DNA of 64,000 nt from Corella eumyota (Eukaryota > Chordata > Ascidiacea > Phlebobranchia > Corellidae). The position numbers and the translations under genes were made by a program. The stretch's first letter is position 1, and each line of letters starts with the position of its first letter. Location of the stretch: contig OY720103.1 of NCBI GenBank assembly GCA_963082875.1, positions 6,386,001 through 6,450,000 of the forward strand. Reading direction: 5' to 3'. Shown in pieces: positions 47,150 through 57,215 of this stretch. The notes under the pieces are model-generated. The model was not told where the DNA came from. It saw nothing but the letters and a program-made list of their open reading frames with translations, and searched no databases.

Positions 47150-50100
47150 CGTCGATGTTAAAAATTACCTCCTTGAACTGCAACGGGCTTGGCGACCCCG
47201 TAAAACGCCAAGCCCTTTTTGCCAGCCTTTCTCAGACCCAAAATTCCATAATACTACTGCAGGAAACTCACTCCCACCACCATCTTGAACAGCTCTGGTC
47301 CAACGAATGGAAGGCTGGCAAATCCTTTTTCTCCTCCTCCCCCACATCTACCATCGCTCGTGGGGGCGTTGCAATTCTAATAAACACAAATAATTTAATA
47401 GCCAAAAACGTTAATCTTACTCCAGACGGCCGCACAATAAGTATCGATATAGATACGTATACCCACACCTTTCACATAGTCAACATTTATGCACCTTGCT
47501 CCGGTCATTACAAAAACTTGACTGAAAATACCAACTATTTTAACTCTATCTTTCACCTGGTTTCATCGCAATACCCCACAATTGTAGCTGGTGATTTTAA
47601 TAACATTGAAAACTTCAAACTCGATCTCAACCCACCAATTATCAACAAAACTAACAATCATTCGTTCTTTCGATTTTGCGAAACCCTTTCTATAGCTGAT
47701 GCATTAAGGAAACTCCAACCAAAAATAAAACAATATACGTATACCAGTTTAACCAGTCAATCAAGAATAGATAGAATATATACATCAAACCAAATTAAAA
47801 CAATATCCCACAACATAATACCATGCTGCCTTTCCGACCATGATTTTGTCACAGCAGATCTAACTCTCAGCTCAGCACAAAAAACAAACAAGGGCCAAGG
47901 CACTTGGCGAAATAACATCAAAATCTATCTGGACCCATCTTTTACACATTACATATCACATACCATACCACACCTGAACGACAACACAACAGAAATAACA
48001 AATACGTGGACTAAAATTAAGATTTTTATAAAAAATGCCAATATCAAATTCGCCAAAAAGCACTCAAATAATTTTACCGATATGAGAAATAAACTAGAAC
48101 TACAACTTGAAGAGGCAAAATTAAACTTACAAGGAAATCTAAATCAACAATTGACCCAGAAATATTTCAACCTTAAAAAACAACTGTACAATTTACACAG
48201 ATCTCATACCAAAAACAAAATTCTGCAAACAATACTTTCCACAACATATACCAACGCCCCGGACAGCTACATATATTCCCTTTTGAAATCAAAAACCGAG
48301 CCCACGGAAATCCTCGAACTATACGACGACCATCTTCTGCCCTTTACAAAAACCCGTGAACTCCTAGACATAACTTTCAACTACTATAAAAATATTTACA
48401 AGCCACCAACTTTAGTAAACACCCACCCCTTTTTCAACCAACAATTTCCACAATTAACAACAGACCAATCAGATCTCTTAACCAAGCCGATAACAAAAGC
48501 AGAAATTCTGACAACAATTAAAAGCCTTACTAAAAACAAAGCCCCAGGCCCTGATGGTCTTTCTAACGAATTGTTTATCTCCCAACAGGAAGCCTTGCTT
48601 CCACCTCTGCTAAAACTGTTCAACCATTTTCTTGAAACTGGATTAATCCCAGCAAATTTCAAAACTGGAAAAATTACCCTTATTCACAAAAAAAGCTCCA
48701 AATCTGAGATAAAAAATTACCGCCCCATCTCTTTACTAAATTCAGACCTTAAATTGTTTAACAAAATATTAGCCAACCGGATAAAACTCATAACACCATT
48801 TTTACTCAGTGGAACCCAATTTGCTCAACCAGGCCTCTCAGTTGTAGGTGCAAGCCTGCTACTGAGAGACATCTACCATAAATTGTCTTACAATAAAGTA
48901 ACAGGCTACATGCTTTCACTCGACTTTGCCAAGGCTTTCGACTCCATCAGTCATTCTTTCCTGTCGCAAACTCTACAACACTTCAATTTTCCTCAAAAAT
49001 TCATTAAACTAATCGACACTTTACACTCAGACATTTTCTCCACTATATACATAAATAAACATCCAACATCCCCCGTCCCGATTCGAAACGGTGTCAGACA
49101 AGGATGTCCCCTAAGCCTACACTTGTTTACTCTTGCTCTAGAACCGCTACTCCTGTACATGCAACATCAACAAGATGTCATCGGAGTACGACTTACAAGC
49201 CGACATACCATCAAAACGGTCGCGTATGCCGACGACATAACCCTGACCCTTACCACCCCCCGGTCCATCCACGCTGCCCTATCAACTCTTCAACTTTTTT
49301 CAAATGCCTCCGGACTGAAACTCAATCACGAAAAAACCAAAGCACTGCTTATCAACCCGCCCACTGCTGTAATAAACCTACCTCAAAATATCACTTGGAC
49401 TAATTCTGTAATAACTCCACTTAACATCCCAATTGGAAAACCTAAATTTATAACGCAACATTGGAACCACATATGCCAAAAGATATCCGACGAAGAAAAA
49501 TGTCTAAGAAAAATATTTTCGACACTAGACCACAAAGCTGTACTTTCCAAAACAAAGCTCCTGCCACATATTATAAATTTTGCATCAGTCTACCCAATGC
49601 CAAAAACAAAACAAATCACCATCTCCAACATAATCTTAAGATACGCCCTTAAAAATCAAAATCAATTACAGCTGAAAACCCTGGCACTTACTCGAACTAA
49701 CGGGGGCTACAATTTCCCCAATATAAGGTTTTACTCGGACCTTTTCTTTCTCAAACCAATATTCTCCCACTTTAATTTTCGTAAAAACAGTACTCCTCCA
49801 TCTCCGCAAGACTTAACAATCGAATATAATATCGGACTCCTCCTCTCCAAAACGTATGAAATGCCTTATCTAAATTCGATTCCACACGCCGACATACTTA
49901 CACCACTTTATAAACACTACATCGACATCATTAACAATTACAAATTAACCCCAAAGCACCTCCAATTAAACTCAATCTCAAAACTTTACAAAACCCTGAA
50001 CAACCAACCTAAACAAGACAACACCACTGTATGGCCGAACATACACAATAACATTCTCTCAAACAACCTAAAAACTATAAATTATAAAATTACTCAAAAT

Positions 50101-50583
50101 GTACTTTCCACCAGATCAACTTTCTTACCCAATCTCCTAGACAATAATTCAAACTGCCCTCTCTGCAATACAAACGCATATGAAACGTCAATCCACTTAC
50201 TCCACAAATGCAACAAAATTTCTCCCCTTCTCACTTATACCAACAACATTTTTACAAAACTCACTGGACATGACCATAACATATTTCAAAATTCCGACCA
50301 TATGAACTTAAGCCCACCTTCAACAATTTCAATAGTAAACCTAGACCAATACGTACTACTAATATCAACACTCCACCATAAAATTTGGCAATACAGGAAT
50401 AAAATAGTCTATGAAAAACATACCTTCTCACAAAAAAAATTAATCGCTTCCTATATTCAATCCATACAATCCAGACTCCACTTTGAAACAAATAAGCCAT
50501 ACCCGATATACACTAGCCAAATAGCCGAATTAGTACAAGTAATACAGACAACAGAACACCACTACCACACAGCAATAACCTAA
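47146..50583 (+). CDS. LINE 2 ORF2: AP endonuclease and reverse transcriptase
   Basis: 1145 residues with every endonuclease and reverse transcriptase motif of copy 1 (AGDFN, LSDHDF, LDFAKAFDS, YADD) intact. The differences I see from copy 1 are Ser to Ile (IKSFIK to IKIFIK), Glu to Lys (LETLAL to LKTLAL), Leu to Phe (IRLYSD to IRFYSD) and Ile to Thr (YISQIA to YTSQIA). None touches a catalytic residue. Confidence 0.92.
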   Translation: MTSMLKITSLNCNGLGDPVKRQALFASLSQTQNSIILLQETHSHHHLEQLWSNEWKAGKSFFSSSPTSTIARGGVAILINTNNLIAKNVNLTPDGRTISIDIDTYTHTFHIVNIYAPCSGHYKNLTENTNYFNSIFHLVSSQYPTIVAGDFNNIENFKLDLNPPIINKTNNHSFFRFCETLSIADALRKLQPKIKQYTYTSLTSQSRIDRIYTSNQIKTISHNIIPCCLSDHDFVTADLTLSSAQKTNKGQGTWRNNIKIYLDPSFTHYISHTIPHLNDNTTEITNTWTKIKIFIKNANIKFAKKHSNNFTDMRNKLELQLEEAKLNLQGNLNQQLTQKYFNLKKQLYNLHRSHTKNKILQTILSTTYTNAPDSYIYSLLKSKTEPTEILELYDDHLLPFTKTRELLDITFNYYKNIYKPPTLVNTHPFFNQQFPQLTTDQSDLLTKPITKAEILTTIKSLTKNKAPGPDGLSNELFISQQEALLPPLLKLFNHFLETGLIPANFKTGKITLIHKKSSKSEIKNYRPISLLNSDLKLFNKILANRIKLITPFLLSGTQFAQPGLSVVGASLLLRDIYHKLSYNKVTGYMLSLDFAKAFDSISHSFLSQTLQHFNFPQKFIKLIDTLHSDIFSTIYINKHPTSPVPIRNGVRQGCPLSLHLFTLALEPLLLYMQHQQDVIGVRLTSRHTIKTVAYADDITLTLTTPRSIHAALSTLQLFSNASGLKLNHEKTKALLINPPTAVINLPQNITWTNSVITPLNIPIGKPKFITQHWNHICQKISDEEKCLRKIFSTLDHKAVLSKTKLLPHIINFASVYPMPKTKQITISNIILRYALKNQNQLQLKTLALTRTNGGYNFPNIRFYSDLFFLKPIFSHFNFRKNSTPPSPQDLTIEYNIGLLLSKTYEMPYLNSIPHADILTPLYKHYIDIINNYKLTPKHLQLNSISKLYKTLNNQPKQDNTTVWPNIHNNILSNNLKTINYKITQNVLSTRSTFLPNLLDNNSNCPLCNTNAYETSIHLLHKCNKISPLLTYTNNIFTKLTGHDHNIFQNSDHMNLSPPSTISIVNLDQYVLLISTLHHKIWQYRNKIVYEKHTFSQKKLIASYIQSIQSRLHFETNKPYPIYTSQIAELVQVIQTTEHHYHTAIT

Positions 50584-50839
50584 AAATTAACGTACATAAC
50601 ACTGCCAAAATAAACCTATTTTCTCCTTACTAATCCTTTCAATGTTTTCAATTTTTTCACTTTAACTATATGCATGTAAACGCCGTGAACATTTACTATT
50701 GTTATTTTGAACTTTAATGTATTTCTTCATTTTCATCACCCGTACTCCTTGTTATTTTCCTTTTTGTTTTTTTGTTATGAATTACGCGCAATATTCTTTA
50801 TTTGTATCACCCTTATGTAATGCAAATAAACAAAAAATA
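50584..50839 (+). other. LINE 2 3' untranslated region
   Basis: Same as in LINE 1 apart from a C within a T run and one T run that is one base shorter. It ends in AAATAAACAAAAAATA. Confidence 0.75.
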
Positions 50840-50858
50840 CAACATGACAGCCCAACAG
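50840..50858 (+). repeat. LINE 2 target site duplication, right copy
   Basis: CAACATGACAGCCCAACAG, identical to the other three copies. Confidence 0.95.
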
Positions 50859-51314
50859 CAACAGCAACAGTCCGCCGGCAAAGCCAAGAAGACGCCGAAG
50901 GCCGCGCCGCCGGCGCACCCCACCTACCGGGTCATGGTCGCCGCCGCCGTGGCCGCGACCAAGAACAAACGCGGCACGTCTCGCCAGGCCATCGTCAGCT
51001 ACATACGGAGCAACTACGACGTAAAGGACGGCACGGCCAGCCGCAACGTCACCGCCGCCGTCAAGCGAATGACCGCCGACAAGACTCTCGCGCAGACCAA
51101 GGGCACGGGCGCGTCCGGCTCTTTCAAGCTTCCCGTCGCCGAGAAGAAGAAGAAGCCCGCCGCCGCCGCCGCTAAAAAGCCGGCCGCCGCCGCAGCAGCG
51201 AAGAAGAAGAAGCCCGCGGCCGGCCAGAAGAAGACCGGCACGCCGTCCAAAAACAAGCGGGCCGCGGCCAAGAAGTCGGCGCCCGCCGCCTCGAAGAAGG
51301 CCAAATACGTTTAG
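50844..51314 (+). pseudogene. H1: Histone H1 (unit 9), truncated at the array edge
   Basis: H1 matches the other copies from the ATG in the target duplication to about 51303 (five-alanine run, Ala-Ala variant). It then runs into AT-rich flank, adds only Lys-Tyr-Val and stops at TAG 51312-51314. About 50 residues of the basic tail and the 3' stem-loop are missing. With no promoter and no histone 3' end it is unlikely to make H1. Confidence 0.93.
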
Positions 51315-51331
51315 AATTAGATTCATCTCAA
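51304..51331. other. Right boundary of the histone array
   Basis: Sequence identity to the histone unit ends at 51303/51304, inside the H1 tail. GC-rich histone DNA changes at once to AT-rich DNA. No target duplication or inverted repeat is visible at the junction. Confidence 0.85.
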
Positions 51332-51620
51332 ATGGTATCTAATCGAGGAAGTTTATCAAGCTCAAGAAGCAGGAAGGCAGAGGTAAAACGATTGCGAGCA
51401 GAAGGGCTTAAAGAACAAACACAACTCCGTCTTGAGCAAAGCCGCATAATGGCAGAGGCTGAGTATGAGAAAGAAAAAAATGAGAATAAACATGGAAGCA
51501 AATTTACGAAGGGAACAGATATCTTCTGAACTCAAGGTTTCGAAAGCACTTGCCGAAGCCGAAGAAGCTAACATTTTAAGTCAATGTGTGAGTGAAGATT
51601 CACAAATAGGTACAGTCACT
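51332..51620 (+). other. Fragment of a charged coiled-coil protein, possibly a retroelement gag fossil
   Basis: The stretch codes for Ser/Arg-, Glu-, Lys- and Ala-rich helical sequence (SSSRSRKAEVKRLRAEG and a neighbouring LRREQISSELKVSKALAEAE). Such N-terminal coiled coils are common in gag proteins of BEL/Pao-type elements, but a piece of a host coiled-coil gene is possible. It is broken, with few breaks visible in this short piece. No ends or repeats were recognised. Confidence 0.35.
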
Positions 51621-52299
51621 ATTATAAAACACTAACCAACCACCTAAAAATATGCTTCGGTATTGAGTACCTTTAAGGATCAAAATTTAAATTAGTTGTA
51701 GCTAAGGGTAGGGATTATTTTGAATATCACTTCAATAATTCTTATAAATTTATCAGTGATCATTTTATTACATTTAGAGTTTATTTAATAATTTTTAGTT
51801 AACATTTTTCTGAAATAAAATGTAGTCAAATTTACAATAAAACTAACTTTAATGTTATTGTTTAGGTTAGGTCATTTATTAAAGACTTGTTTTCTTCCAG
51901 TACTGAACATCTTGATATAAAAACCATTGTTTCAATTTTTTTAATGACAAATAAGATTTTGTTATTGAAAAATGGCAAGCAAGGTTGTCACATTTAAACA
52001 CATTCATACTTTATACGATAACTTTGTAAAAACATTGCCCATCGCAAAACACGGTCATTAATAAATGTAGCACGTTCTGTATGAACCAAGGGCTGGTGGT
52101 CCAACTGCAAAGTCAATTTTGACCCATACAAATAATTTTTAACCATAGGTTTAAAGTCAAACACTGTCAATTTATTTAATTTCCTGAAGTCTACAAATTC
52201 AGTTCGTACTTTTTCACAATTACAAATGGCGATTTAGATCTCTGAATTACACCCATCTATAGCATTCCGTCAATGTCGTCCTTTAATTTACCTCGTATC
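51621..52299. other. AT-rich DNA without a recognised gene
   Basis: About 680 bp, low GC, short frames only. I see no repeat or RNA gene in it. Confidence 0.6.
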
Positions 52300-53900
52300 C
52301 CATATGGTACCGGATAAGGTTTAGACCGGATCAAAACATGTGACGTTAAATTTTTTTTGCTCTACACAGTTTATTTTACCCGAAACATCGATATTTTCTT
52401 ACCACTTCAAACGCTGTTTCTTACTGTGACGACGTAAGCTGCTCACCGAACGTTAAATCGTCAACCGTTTCTACACACTTTGGTGCTCTCAATTCAATAA
52501 CTGTTCGTCGTCCAAAGTCTGCTCTTCTAGATCGTTATGTTCTTCGATGACGGTTAAATTACCAACGACATTTTTGCTGTCAATCGTCTCTTTTAAAAGC
52601 ATCTTTCCTGCTAAAATATTTCCTAAGTAAATTTACATTAAGCAACTTTATCTTCCCGTTAATACCCAGTTTAAAGTCATTCGCTCTAACTCTTTCGACA
52701 ACTCGAAATGAACCCTCCCACTGCATCAATAGTTTACTATTGTCAGTTGGTAACAACACAAGAACCAAATCACCATTCACAAATACTTTTCGTTTTGCTA
52801 TCGAAGTACTTTTTGTAGCTTTTTCATAGCCTCCCTTGCTATTTTTAAAGTTTTGTCGATGCGTTCTCTTAGCTTGATCAATTACAAACAGCTATTTCTA
52901 ACATCTGGCTCTAAAGCAATGTTGGTTCACATCTTCTTTGAAATATGCATTGGCCCACGCACCGTTCTACTTACAGCAGCTTGAAATGGTTTGTATAACG
53001 ATGCCATTGGTTTGGCTTTTTAACAACAAAGTCGCTTTAGCATGGACTTCAATGTGCCATACACATGGGGTGGCGGTGCTAAATAACGAATTTAAGTGAC
53101 GAATTTTTAAAAGATGTTCTATTTCTTTCGTGCGTTCTGAAGCTTTAGCAACATCTTAGGTTGTATAATCCACAAGTGTCAAAATATACCTGTGGCCTTT
53201 CTCACTAGGCGGGTGTATCGGTCCCATCAAGTCTACCGCTACATGTTTGAACGAAACTTCAAATAAAGGCGTTCTTTCCAGTGGCGCCTTCGTCACTTTT
53301 CCTTTATGAACTGTCTTGTAGCAAATTTTGCATGACCTGTGCTATCCCCAATATTTTTATATGCAAAACTTTCGGCACGACCACTGAATCGGCTTACCGT
53401 TGTTTACGTTTGGATGCGTAAACGCACGATATAAAACGCACCATTGCCCGTGCACAGGCCTAGCATAGAATCTAGCACGGGCCACGCTTGGTTATACTAC
53501 TATTATGCTAGGCTCACTGCCGCTTTCCCGTGGTGTTGCCGTGCCTGCCGACGCTAGCGTGATTGCAATGGTCGAGACCAAATGCCTTACTAGGGCCTAG
53601 CATGGGTAATGCACGGCAACAAATGCCTAGCATGGGCCGGGCTAATGCCAACTCTAAATTTTTGGCCTTCTTTCGCCATGGGTGTTTTCCTTTTGCTCTC
53701 TCTTCGTGTCGAACGTGCCCGGCAATCCTTGGCAATATAGCCTGCTTTATCACATATGAAACATTTTTTTACATTACACCTTTCGCCTTGCAATCAGTGG
53801 TTCGGTAACCAAACGGTTTTTACAGGTACTGTGGTTCGCTTGCCGTGTTCACACTTTTAACGTCTTTCTGTCCAAGATTTTGACCGTGTGTTTAGATTTT
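52300..53900 (-). mobile_element. Ty3/gypsy-type retrotransposon fossil, partial
   Basis: Approximate limits. Three parts are recognisable on the minus strand, in the order expected for gag-pol: a gag zinc-knuckle piece near the right end (about 53.7-53.8 kb), an integrase-core-like piece in the middle (about 53.1-53.4 kb), and an integrase C-terminal piece of the GPY/F type (about 52.58-52.78 kb). Flanking LTRs were not recognised. The element is broken with many breaks and looks old. Confidence 0.6.
53440..53650. repeat. GC-richer block with repeated CCTAGCATGGG words
   Basis: Within the fossil region, a 200-bp block of higher GC holds CCTAGCATGGG twice (about 53598 and 53627), a related GCCTAGCATAG (about 53459), and loosely inverted ends (TTGCCCGTGCA near 53446, TGCACGGCAA near 53611). 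It may be a small non-autonomous insertion, but I see no clean target duplication. Confidence 0.3.
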
Positions 53901-54060
53901 TTGTGGCTTGTTCTCTTAGATACACAGATAACTCTTTCAAACACGCTGCCACTCTCGGGTAAAAAAATATTGCTAATATATGTTTTATTTTCCTAAAAAT
54001 TATAAATTTAAAGTATATATATAAAATTATTTAAAAAGAAAATCAATATTGCATAAAAAT

Positions 54061-55345
54061 TACATAGATCGTTACTAAAAATGTACCTGGACGCCGAGTG
54101 TTTTTCCAATTGCCATCTGCTATGACAATTTTAGGAGAAACTCCACACTTTAAACAAGAAAAATGATAATTGATATCAAGTATGGCACAAAAATGATAAA
54201 ATGCATTCCTAATGCTATCAATTTAATTAAGTGGTTTATTGAATATCATATTTAATCCTGTTTCAACTCCAACATTTCTACAAAGAACTACTTTTAAAGT
54301 GTTTTATTTTTTTTTAAGTAAAAGTGATGTTGTTAAAAAACAAACCTTAATTCCTTTCGTAAGGTATTGTATAGGTTTTAAGGAAATCAACACATTATGA
54401 AATCCTGATGCATACTCCTGAATTCCGACTACAAAATTGCAATTAGCAGTGGTAACTTGAAACAAGAATAAATAAATATTTATATTTTTGTTTAATTGAA
54501 ATAAATTGTAATTTGTTACCATTCCAGACTTTTCCGAAGCCATACACGGTAGCCTTTTTTCTTTTTTGTTCCAATAAGATTTTATTTGAATATTGCGGGC
54601 AGCAAACCTCTCCTGGAAAAAAATATGTTTGGTGGTGACTTTTCTTCAATGTTATCTTTCAAGACAGTTGCTGAAAAAAAAAACATCTTTTTTAAATAAT
54701 GTGAAGTCTATTCGACTTATTAACCACTTGCATGCATTCTCATGATTGCAAGAATAATTTTGATTTGACAATGGACATTTGCAAGACCATCGTCCATTTT
54801 CTTTATCAAAAGTACTCTTTGTTAACACTTATAACAATTTTGTCAGTAAGCACTAAAAATACATATGTTTGTCATTATAGCCCAAAAATCAAAGCCTGCA
54901 TAAACAACCAAAGGTAAATTTTCTTCACAACTTTAACATATATGTCATTCAAATAATTTTTCGTTGATATTGTTGTAACCTAAAGAGTAAACAATTTCTG
55001 AAGACATGCTGTATTCAGTTCAGGAAAACTTTTAAACCATGCATAAGTAACTGAACTTAAATGTATGCACTGTGTTGACGGATTGTTATTGTAGATCTGG
55101 TCACTTATCATTAAAGAAACACAATCTTCATTGCTACAAAGCTTAATCTGTAGGCGTTTATGGCTACGCACTTGTATTGGTAAAAAACAGCCACTCTTTT
55201 TACGACCTCCGCGCATGTTGACACTTTTATGTCGTCGCAGCACTTGCATCCATTCTTTGTTGTATTTTGTTACTGTCTGATATATTAAGTTTGATATAAT
55301 AAAACTTACTGTTTTAACAGGTAAAGTCAAGTAGTTTTTGAGATA
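54061..55345 (-). pseudogene. Exons of a cysteine-rich KDZ/HMGD3-like gene (partial)
   Basis: Several separate coding stretches on the minus strand look like exons of one gene. In order they are: about 55330-54980 (FLPIQVRSHKRLQIKLC, then CIHLSSVTYAW); about 54880-54710 (NGRWSCKCPL, then CNHENACKW); about 54660-54497 (RFAARNIQIKSYWNKKE); about 54457-54330 (NCNFVVGIQEYASGF); and about 54300-54100 (FSCLKCGVSPKIVIADG). Cysteine/histidine pairs of this kind and the Cys-Gly-x-x-Pro-x-x-x-x-x-Asp motif are typical of the cysteine clusters around KDZ transposases and of HMG-domain-containing-3-like proteins. No catalytic core is present in the window. GT/AG borders fit some exons. The MULE lies directly upstream. 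It could be a live gene's 3' half or a remnant. Confidence 0.4.
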
Positions 55346-55348
55346 TCT

Positions 55349-55357
55349 GGATTTAAA
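55349..55357 (+). repeat. MULE target site duplication, left copy
   Basis: GGATTTAAA, 9 bp, repeated at 62265-62273. A 9-bp duplication is the hallmark of Mutator-like transposons. Confidence 0.85.
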
Positions 55358-55429
55358 GGTAGAAATTATAACATCACCCTGAAATGTCGAACAATAGTAA
55401 CTGTTGCGTCACAATGGTAACTGTTTTGT
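55358..55429. repeat. MULE left terminal inverted repeat (72 bp)
   Basis: Begins GGTAGAAATTATAACATCAC and ends CAATGGTAACTGTTTTGT. It pairs with 62193-62264 with one mismatch (55379). Confidence 0.88.
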
Positions 55430-55581
55430 AACAAAGAAAATGTTACGTAACAATAAAAATCGATGAAATTTTACTATGGAATTTGCGTAAAAAAAAATAG
55501 CGTGTTTTGATAGATAAAAGATGTATAAGCAAAACTGAAAGCTTTAAGATTTGGGGCCGAACTAATTTTATAGTTATTTTT

Positions 55582-56016
55582 AGGTGGTGTCCGAATGGGC
55601 TTTAGGGTCGAAAAAGAAGGCACGCCTTCCTGGTGGATGCCCGTCTCTGCCTCTCCGGCCAGGGACTTCTCTCCGTCGCGGAAAGATGTTATTGTTCCGC
55701 CGCGACGAAGGGAGACCCTTGATACCGACCGAAGAGGTTGGCTAGCCTGGAACCTCTCTGATCTAATGGAGAGGATGGAGCTGTTTGGCTCCAGGCTAGC
55801 ACTTTTTTGTTCTCTGTAAAATATCTACATTAGAAGTTTAAATTACTTGCATAAGATTTTAACAGTTAAGCAAAAAAATGATCGTGATTATCTTTAGTCA
55901 TAGTTAATTATATAATATTGACTAAATTATACTTTGCGGCAGAGATAATACTGCGGGCATCCACTTTTTTGGCGCGCCTTCCCCGTTTCGCCCTATTTCC
56001 CTTTCGGACACCACCT
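55582..56016. mobile_element. Nested miniature element with hairpins
   Basis: 435 bp with imperfect inverted ends of about 45 bp (55582-55626: AGGTGGTGTCCGAATGGG...; 55971-56016 ending TTTCGGACACCACCT). A second, perfect 11-bp inverted pair (GTGGATGCCCG, 55633-55643 and 55954-55964) lies inside. The centre folds strongly: GCTAGCCTGGA at 55741-55751 pairs with 55790-55800. It is GC-rich in an AT-rich host and codes for nothing recognisable. No clear target duplication. It is probably a non-autonomous transposon inserted into the MULE. Confidence 0.55.
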
Positions 56017-56521
56017 CTATATGTGTTTTTGTTACTCTTGTTGTTGTTGTTGTTGTTGGCATTTCTGCATAAATTGCATTTAATTTAAAATAAATGAACA
56101 CAAAATATGGTACATAGGTTAAATACTAAAATTATTAATAAAATTTAGCAAGCAATATTACATCTCGGTAAATATAAATGTTTACTCACCCGCTGTAATA
56201 GTTATTTGTGTAACCCCCCCCACCCGTGTTGATTGTGATATTGTTACAATCCGTTGTTACAATCCAAAAAATTAATTTTTTTATTAAAATAATTTTTTTT
56301 TTTTAATTTTTAGGATAAATAAATCTGCAAAACAAAAACTTAAAATTAACAACAAATTCTCAATTTTATGAACAAAAAACAGCATAGTTAACATCTTTTA
56401 ACGCAAAAAAAATTATGTGAAGAATTATGTAATGAATTCCAAAACAGATAGACAGACAGTCAACAAAACCATTATAAAACACAGCCAATAAAATCAACAT
56501 TTGTGCCCAAAAAAGAAGTAA
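56017..56521. other. AT-rich non-coding part of the MULE
   Basis: Homopolymer runs and a TTG microsatellite (about 56039-56058). A short direct repeat (TTGTTACAATCC) occurs at about 56243-56265. No gene seen. Confidence 0.5.
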
Positions 56522-57160
56522 GTCACAATAACTTAAAAGAAAAACACGACTAAAGCGAGTCACATTAACTTGAAAGAAAAACTCGACTAAAGCGAGTCAC
56601 ATTAACTTGAAAGAAAAACTCGACTGAAGCGAGTCACATTAACTTGAAAGAAAAACTCGACTAAAGCGAGTCACATTAACTTGAAAGAAAAACTCGACTA
56701 AAGCGAGTCACATTAACTTGAAAGAAAAACTCGACTAAAGCGAGTCACATTAACTTGAAAGAAAAACTCGACTAAAGCGAGTCACATTAACTTGAAAGAA
56801 AAACTCGACTAAAGCGAGTCACATTAACTTGAAAGAAAAACTCGACTAAAGCGAGTCACATTAACTTGAAAGAAAAACTCGACTAAAGCGAGTCACATTA
56901 ACTTGAAAGAAAAACTCGACTAAAGCGAGTCACATTAACTTGAAAGAAAAACTCGACTAAAGCGAGTCACATTAACTTGAAAGAAAAACTCGACTAAAGC
57001 GAGTCACATTAACTTGAAAGAAAAACTCGACTAAAGCGAGTCACATTAACTTGAAAGAAAAACTCGACTAAAGCGAGTCACATTAACTTAAAAGAAAAAC
57101 TCGACTAAAGCGACTCACATTAACGTGAAAAAAAAACTCGACTAAAGCGAGTCACAAAAA
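56522..57160. repeat. 37-bp minisatellite, about 17 copies
   Basis: Tandem unit GTCACATTAACTTGAAAGAA followed by AAACTCGACTAAAGCGA. Central copies are almost perfect; the first one or two and the last two to three have diverged. Each unit contains a short dyad, ACTCG-ACTAAAG-CGAGT. It lies between the transposase stop and the nested element, inside the MULE. Confidence 0.92.
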
Positions 57161-57215
57161 CCTGAATAGATGATATATATATATAAAATATTAGCTATTT
57201 ATTTTATATAATTGC

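Larger units (their letters stand above)
45517..50839 (+). mobile_element. LINE copy 2: non-LTR retrotransposon in H1, looks full-length
   Basis: 5323 bp, same orientation, same insertion point and same ends as LINE 1. ORF1 is at 45717-46892 and ORF2 at 47146-50583. Differences from copy 1 are few: four amino-acid changes in ORF2, some silent changes and small length changes in A or T runs. It is either a second independent insertion at the same base or a copy spread with its histone unit by unequal exchange. The flanking H1 copies differ in alanine-run length and H1 truncation, which neither proves nor excludes either route. Confidence 0.92.

Noticed and set aside
55595-55819. 74-codon frame within the nested element
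   Set aside because: It runs through the inverted repeats and hairpins; the sequence is explained by structure and not by coding.
56522-57160. Regular repeats that might suggest a CRISPR array
   Set aside because: The 37-bp units are directly adjacent without unique spacers and the genome is eukaryotic; this is a minisatellite.
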